Assembly (NCBI RefSeq): GCF_964355755.1
Contig: NC_092675.1
Location: 17,373,312-17,437,311 of the forward strand
Source of the DNA: Antedon mediterranea
Lineage: Eukaryota; Echinodermata; Crinoidea; Comatulida; Antedonidae
Length of the DNA stretch: 64,000 bases
Reading direction: 5' to 3'
A program made the translations under genes and the position numbers. Shown piece after piece: positions 57,995 to 64,000 of the stretch (the stretch's first letter is position 1; each line of letters starts with the position of its first letter). Under the pieces are notes generated by a model. It searched no databases and was not told where the DNA came from. It worked only from the letters and a program-made list of their open reading frames with translations.

Positions 57995-59390
57995 TTATTT
58001 TTAGACAATGTTTCATGTGAGGAAGTTTTAAGGAAAGTTCTAAACTTTAAAAGTAAATATTTATATGGACTTGATAATATCGATATGCATATGGTAAAAA
58101 GATTAATATATGAAATTGTTCAATCTGTAACGCGTATATGTAACCTGTCATTAGAAGTGCAAAGGTAATACTGGTGATAAACAAGATTTTTAACAACTAT
58201 AGGCCAATCTCTTTACTTCCGCAATTTTCAAAAATATTAGAAAAGATGTTTAACTAATTTAATTAATTACATTTATAAACAAAAATAATTTGGTTTTCGC
58301 CCAAATTATTATACAACCCATGCCTTATTTAAACTTAATGAAGACATTACATCCGCAGTACTGGATTGGCGTCTTTATAGATCTAAAGAAAGCTTTTGAC
58401 ACCATTTACGGAATTCGAGGTGTGGCTTCAAGGTGATTAAAAAGTTATTTATCAAATCGGGTCCAAATAGTATCAGTTCATAATGAAATGTCTGATCCTA
58501 TAGAAATGACATGCGGTGTGCCGCAACCGCATGTTGGTGCCTTCCTTATTCTTGCTGTACATAAATGATATTTATCGTGTGTCGTCATTCCTTAATTTTA
58601 TCTTATTTGCTGATGATACAAATCTTATTTGCTCAGGCAAAAATTCGAAACAAGTTTGCAGTATTGTCAGAAATGAGTTAAATAAACTTCATATATTGTT
58701 TGCAGTGAATAAACTTTCGTAAACGTAAAAAAAAATACAAATTATATAATCTTCCATTCCAAAAACGTTACATGAGAAACCAAAGTAACCATAGACGATG
58801 TTGAAATTGACCGGGTTTATAGCACTACATTTCTTGGAATAGAAATTGATTGTAAGCTTAATTGGAAAAAAACATGTTAAACACATACAAACAAAAATTG
58901 CTAAAAACATCAGTATAATTTATAGATTAAGAAAACTACTTGAAAGTAGTGTATTATTTATTCTGTATAATTCATTACCATGCATTAATTATTGTTGTGA
59001 AATATGGGGTAACACTTATAAAATTACATTACAGCATTTGTTTTTGTTACAAAAAAGGGTAATTAGAATTGTCTATAAAGCTGGCTATTTTGCTCACACT
59101 AAACCAATTTTCTATACATTTTAAAACATTATAATGTACAAAGCCCATAGACAACAACTTCCTCTTATAATCCAACGGTATTTTAAACAAAATAAAGATA
59201 TTCATAACTATAATACCAGACAGCATGAACATTTTAATACCAAAACTACGTTAAAACCAATGTGTTTATCAAATAAAGGAATTTTAATATGGAATAAACT
59301 CTCCGTTGAACTTAAATACTCCCCAAATGTTCATGTATTTAGAAAACTGTACAAAAAACGTCTATTAGAAAATTATATAATATGATAAAG
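57995..59390 (+). pseudogene. Decayed non-LTR (LINE) reverse transcriptase, second family
   Basis: Frame pieces in order on the plus strand: a finger region ending NYRPISLLPQFSKILEKMF (about 58195-58250), LFADDTNLICSG with catalytic ADD (58516-58722), TTFLGIEIDCKLNW, then a thumb region RVIRIVYKAGYFAHTKPIF and a C-terminal HNYNTRQHEHF...IWNKLSVELKYSPNVHVFRK. This is the order of CR1/L2-like LINEs. Many frameshifts and stops separate the pieces. The endonuclease is missing. Confidence 0.8.
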
Positions 59391-60229
59391 TACGGTGATT
59401 ATAAATCCATTCCTATTTATTAATGAATTTGATATTGAAATGTTTTTTTTTCTTTTATAAGCATCTGCTTCATGTATAAGCACATAAGCTTCTTCGTGAT
59501 TGCTATAGCGGATCATTTCCCTGGTTTATCTTGCATCTTGAAAATATTCTCACTGTTACTAACTCGTATCATTCTTGTACTGTTCTCTCTGTATATCAGA
59601 TAACTAAAATGCCTGACATCCATGTTTACTGAATCCTTAAACTGGTAGTGAATGACTATCTTTTTTTTAAAGTTTCAGCTTCTGGAACATCCCTGAGTAT
59701 GTCACATATGTATGATGTCAGATTTGGCTGAAGAAATTTAAATTGGTCTATGATCATGCTCTACTTTATGATATTCACCAACTCCAGTGGTTGGTCAGCA
59801 GATTTTCTGTCAGCTTTTGTTCGTAAATTTTGTTTTAATATGCTCTATTAGAAATGGTTGCCTTATAGAAATCAGCAACGGTTTAGAGCGATGCTTTTAT
59901 CAGTGGCTTATAAAATTCTATTTGTTTTCTCTTTCAATAAGTTGTTATTTTAAATGTGAGCTCTTCCTCATCATCCGTCAGGTTGAAAAGATATTGTGTA
60001 TTATGTTTCTGTACCATATAATTCTATTTTGAATCATTCATGATCAGTTCATCCACTCAGTTTTTAAAATATTTGGTGCTGATTGCTCATGGAGTTTGAT
60101 CTTTTATCACCGACGAGTATAAATAGTATATCCATAAAAGCAAAAGCCAAGATAGCATAGATGCAAGTATTAAGATGGCGAACCCTTCTAACGTTAATAG
60201 AGTTCAATTGATTAGGGTGTTCAAAAACA
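59391..60229. other. No feature recognised
   Basis: AT-rich, no repeat or coding recognised. The 81-codon frame at 59787-60032 has no family resemblance. Confidence 0.45.
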
Positions 60230-60860
60230 GAGACTCAATTGACCCAGGTTTCTCTTTCAAGATTTTTCGAAACAGAAACCTCAAAAAAAACTTTTGTTAT
60301 TGTACAACAACAACTTCTCAATAATTATGTTATAGGGGCCCGGGTCTTTTGACATTTCTAAAAAACAGAGACCCCAACAAATATTTCTCAACTTTAGGTC
60401 GTATAGGGAGTCTCTGTTTTTTTTAGATTTCTCGAAAACATAAATCCCCCAAAACAAGGCCATATACATGGCTGCAGTCGCGTGCTCAAGTTAGTGTTTA
60501 CCGACCAACCAACCGACCGACATAGTGAGCTGTAGAGTCACCTTGCACGCGACTAAAAAACTTCTCAATATTACGTTATATATAGGTAGTAATAATATTG
60601 TAGTAAAATATATGGCCTTTCATACCTATAATACTTTACCTATTTTCCCGATAAAAATCGAAACGCTGACTGGTGGACAACATAAACAAAGAAAATTAAC
60701 AATAGACTGGGGAAAAGTCTATAAAACTTTGTGTAATTAACAGATGTTCTATCTAAATTATGTTAAAACCACATTTTGAGAAAATGACACTTGTATTTAA
60801 TTTCCTATGCTTTTATGTGTAAAATAAAATGTTTATTTTATAATTACTATAATATGAAAC
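60230..60860. repeat. Diverged direct repeat, copy 1
   Basis: Shares in order with 62000-62475: CCCAGGTTTCT, a GAAACAGAAACCTCAA block, AACTTCTCAA..TTA blocks, CTGGTGGACAACATAA, ACAATAGACTGGGG, then GAAAATGACACTT and TTTTATGTGTA. Possibly the arms of a degraded LTR-like or duplicated element. Confidence 0.6.
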
Positions 60861-61002
60861 ATTAGTTGATCTTCAAAAATAGTTTTTGTGGATAGATCTG
60901 TTGATGTAGACATTTTCCATGAAAAAAAGTAAAAATTCTATATTTTGAACTTGTTTGACCTTTTGACGCTATAAACTGACCATAACACCCAAAACTGAGG
61001 AT

Positions 61003-61153
61003 GGCATCCACCCTATCATTTTTGTCAACCCACAAAGGATATATTCAACATGGTTGCCTGCTATTAAGAAAATCATGGGGGCATCTGATAATAGCAGGCA
61101 ACCACATGGAATATATCCCTTATGGGATGACAACAAAGATATGGGTGGATGCC
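61003..61153. mobile_element. MITE-like hairpin element
   Basis: 151 bases. 61003-61065 is a near-perfect reverse complement of 61090-61153: GGCATCCACC at the left end and GGTGGATGCC at the right end, with GGTTGCCTGCTATT/AATAGCAGGCAACC at the inner ends. The loop is about 24 bases. No coding. Confidence 0.8.
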
Positions 61154-61999
61154 ACTTTCAAATTTCAGGTCAAATGTCATTTTCAAACGGTTATAAGGTC
61201 AAATATGATCAACTAGGGGTTTAAACTGTTTTCAACAACTAATAAACTAATAATTAAAACAAAGGTAATCATTATTGATGATCAAGTTAATCAATTTTTT
61301 AACTTAAAAGTTTAAAGGTCATTGTCAAGGTCAAATAGAGCACAAACCTGTTAATTATCGGTATTAGTAATTGAAATTAATATAATTTTCATGAGGTTAG
61401 CCTGGGGTTGATGGTTATAGTGTGGTGTCAAAAAGACTAGAATTGTACTGAGAAGAGTTTGAATCACTCTTGGAAGGTGTTCAGGGGTGGGGAGTACGAG
61501 TCCTAGAGTATTAAAATAACCGGCACTACTAGAGTGTCTTAAATTACATTTAAAAACCGTCACAGAGGTAGGTTGGGTGTAATGGGCCAATTTTAAGTGT
61601 TTCCCTTTAACCGAAGTGAATACAATTTAAGGGAAATACAGTACTTAAATATTTATTGAGTAAAGTAAGTCTAGTTGGAGGTAGCATTTCAAGACCTTCC
61701 AAAGACTATGTCTGTTATTATACAGGATTGGATGCGTTAGGAACGTTTTCCATTTTATTTATTTGTTTAAACCATATTTATAAAGGGGAATTCTAAACAG
61801 CGTATATTGACAATCAAGGGGCTCTCTTGATGAGTGACAATGGCTGTGTGTATACAAGTACACCGGGGTAACCCCTAGTCGTCTCGAAAGATGTACTATG
61901 TTCTTTAAATATTTTTAAAGATAGCATATAGATGTGAAGGCCTCGAGAAGGAGAACCCATAGGCCTACTACTCTTTCCAACCTTGATAAAGTCCAATAT

Positions 62000-62475
62000 T
62001 TAGAGTTTTTGAAAACAAAGACCGATACCCAGGTTTCTTATTTGAGATTTTTTGAAACACAAACCTCAACAAAAACTTGTATCATTGAAAGATTGAACAA
62101 CAAAACTGTTTCAATATTTACATAGACCCAACAAAAACTTCTCAACATTAGGTCATATGTTTTTCGTGATTTTTCTAAAACAGAGACACCAAAACAAAAT
62201 CTCAATATTACATTACATATACTACTTTACCTATTTTTCTGATAAAAATCAAAACGCTAACTGGTGGACAACATAAGAAAGACAAATTAACAACAGACTG
62301 GGGGAAAGTCTAATATAAAACTGTGTAAAAGTCAAATATAAAACTGTGTGAAAGTAGTCTAATATAAAACTGTGTGAAAATATGTAAAAACCAAATTTGA
62401 AGAAAATGACACTTTTGTATTTCATTTCATATGTTTTTATGTGTACAATATACTGTTTATCTCATAATTACTATG
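62000..62475. repeat. Diverged direct repeat, copy 2
   Basis: Same block order as 60230-60860. It ends where the 22-bp minisatellite begins. The motif CTAATATAAAACTGTGTGAAA is locally duplicated in this copy only. Confidence 0.6.
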
Positions 62476-63460
62476 TGCACGAGGGACTATCATGGAGTGC
62501 ACGAAAGACAATCATGGAGTGCACGAAAGACTATCATGGAGTGCACCAGAGACTATCATAAGTGCACTAGAGACTATAATGAGTGCACAAGAGAATATTA
62601 TGGAGTGCACAAGAGACTATCATGGAGTGCATGAGAGACTTTCATAGAGTGCACGAGAGACTACCATGGAATGCACGAGAGACTATCATGGAGTGCACGG
62701 GAGACTATCATGAAGTGCACGAGAGACTATAATGGAGTGCACGAGAGAATATCATGGAGTCCACAGAGACTATAATGGAGTGCATGCGAGACTATCATTG
62801 AGTCCACAGAAACTATCATGGAGTGCATGAGAGACTATCATGAAGTGCATGAGAGACTATCATAGAGTGCACAAAAGACTATCATGGAGTGCATGAGAGA
62901 CTATCATAGAGTGCACAAGAGACTATCATGGAGTGCATGAAAGACTATCATAGAGTCCAGACTATCATGGAGTGCACAAGAGACTATCATGGAGTGCATG
63001 AAAGACTATCATGGAGTGCACAAGGGACTATAATGGAGTGCACAAGAGACTATCATGGAGTGCACAAGAGACTATCATGGAGTGCATGAAAGACAATCAT
63101 AGAGTCCAGACTATCATGGAGTGCACAAGAGACTATCATGGAGTGCATGAGAGACTATCATGAAGTGCACGAGGGACTACAATGGAGTGCACAAGAGACT
63201 ATCATGGAGTGCATGAGAGACTATCATAGAGTCCAGACTATCATGGAGTGCACAAGAGACTATCATGGAGTGCACAAGAGACTATCATGGAGTGCATGAG
63301 AGACTATCATGAAGTGCACGAGGGACTACAATGGAGTGCACAAGAGACTATCATGGAGTGCATGAGAGACTATCATAGAGTCCAGACTATCATGGAGTGC
63401 ACAAGAGACTATCATGGAGTGCACAAGAGACTATCATGGAGTGCATGAGAGTCTTTAGTC
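62476..63460. repeat. 22-bp minisatellite with higher-order structure
   Basis: About 44 tandem copies of a unit reading ATGGAGTGCACAAGAGACT plus ATC, with point variants (AAGAG/GAGAG, GCAC/GCAT). A shortened unit TAGAGTCCAGACTATC recurs at 62951, 63100, 63227 and 63376, i.e. every 149, 127 and 149 bases, showing amplification of multi-unit blocks. The open frames across it are artefacts. Confidence 0.9.
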
Positions 63461-63564
63461 AGTCATGAAACAGTACTACGTATCGTAGGCAAATATTTGC
63501 TTGTGGACTGAAACGCAATCCGTTTAAACTTGCAAACCATTTGCACTATCAAGTGTCTGTGAAA

Positions 63565-63690
63565 GAGCCAGCAGAGACTACCATGGAGTCCATAAGACTA
63601 CAATGCAGTCCATGAGGGACTGTCATAGAGTCCATGAGAGAGAGAGTCATGAAGTCCATGAGACTGTCATAGAGTCCATGAGATAGTGGT
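63565..63690. repeat. Diverged outlier block of the 22-bp minisatellite
   Basis: Units such as AGACTACCATGGAGTCCATA and GACTGTCATAGAGTCCATGA, related to the main array but separated from it by about 100 bases of unique sequence. Confidence 0.7.
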
Positions 63691-63871
63691 CTCCACCAGC
63701 AGCAGAAAAATAGAATGAAAAAAGTTATAAACTATAAAACAGAAGTCTTCTATTCATACTGAAAGTAATTTTTTATTTTGTATTGTATATACATATACAT
63801 TTACAGTATATTATTTCAATGTTTATACTGTTTAAGTACATTTAAACTTTTTATTAAATTTTTTTAATCTT

Positions 63872-64000
63872 TTTAATATACGATATGATACGATACGATA
63901 AAACTTTATTGTCACAACGGCAAAAATATACAGTTATGAGATATGGTTCCTTACAGTAGGTACACCCGAGTAGTTAGTATGAATATAACATAAATTACAA
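63872..64000 (-). mobile_element. Retroelement 3' tail running off the window edge
   Basis: On the minus strand this reads TTGTGACAATAAAGTTTTAT followed by (CGTAT)n. An AATAAA followed by a short tandem repeat is the usual 3' end of a LINE or SINE. The body would lie beyond 64,000. Confidence 0.5.

Noticed and set aside
62431-63448. Frames with repeating ECTRDYHG-type peptides
   Set aside because: They come from the 22-bp minisatellite; the period is not a multiple of three and all frames are equally repetitive.
62476-63460. CRISPR-like array
   Set aside because: There are no unique spacers between repeats, and this is a eukaryotic minisatellite.

Overview
The window is animal nuclear DNA: AT-rich, intron-bearing genes with GT-AG splice sites, vertebrate-type domain families, non-LTR retrotransposon debris and many short inverted-repeat elements. 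Protein families (KLF2/4, hemicentin-like and ROR-like modules), a foldback element resembling the sea-urchin TU type, and a great excess of the palindrome TAGGCCTA in non-coding DNA suggest an echinoderm. That assignment, possibly crinoid or holothurian, is inference.

Layout. 1-9.2 kb holds a foldback element cut by the window edge, small MITE-like elements, a 60-bp tandem repeat, an inverted repeat, long TA runs and one intact tRNA-Lys(UUU) gene. 13.7-16.9 kb carries a two-exon Kruppel-like factor gene of the KLF2/4 group, with MEF2, AP-1, CRE and TATA motifs upstream and a possible internal promoter with an alternative N-terminus. 18.0-19.1 kb is a cluster of tRNA-derived repeats joined by TA runs. 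21.9-22.2 kb is a short tandem array.

The main gene runs from 25,699 to 52,118 (+). Hand splicing gives 30 coding exons whose phases all agree, encoding a 2,981-residue secreted protein: signal peptide, a hemicentin-type VWA domain without MIDAS residues, the hemicentin-specific domain, four FN3 domains, seven Ig domains separated by low-complexity linkers, and three tandem ROR/MuSK-type Frizzled cysteine-rich domains, ending in an Ig domain with no membrane segment, kringle or kinase. Ig and Frizzled exons before the last are 2-1 phase and every linker exon is 1-2, so each linker+domain pair is a frame-neutral cassette. I know of no described protein with this architecture. Its introns contain a LINE fragment, MITEs and a recent tandem duplication of tRNA-derived repeats.

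Tail-to-tail with it (minus strand, 55,693-53,201) is an 830-residue ankyrin-repeat protein resembling ANKRD63 in its repeats. The last 6 kb has a second decayed LINE, a diverged direct repeat, a MITE-like hairpin, a 22-bp minisatellite with higher-order structure and a retroelement tail at the edge. The genes are not functionally linked by anything visible except that KLF2/4 is a transcription factor and the large protein and the tRNA-Lys are ordinary neighbours.
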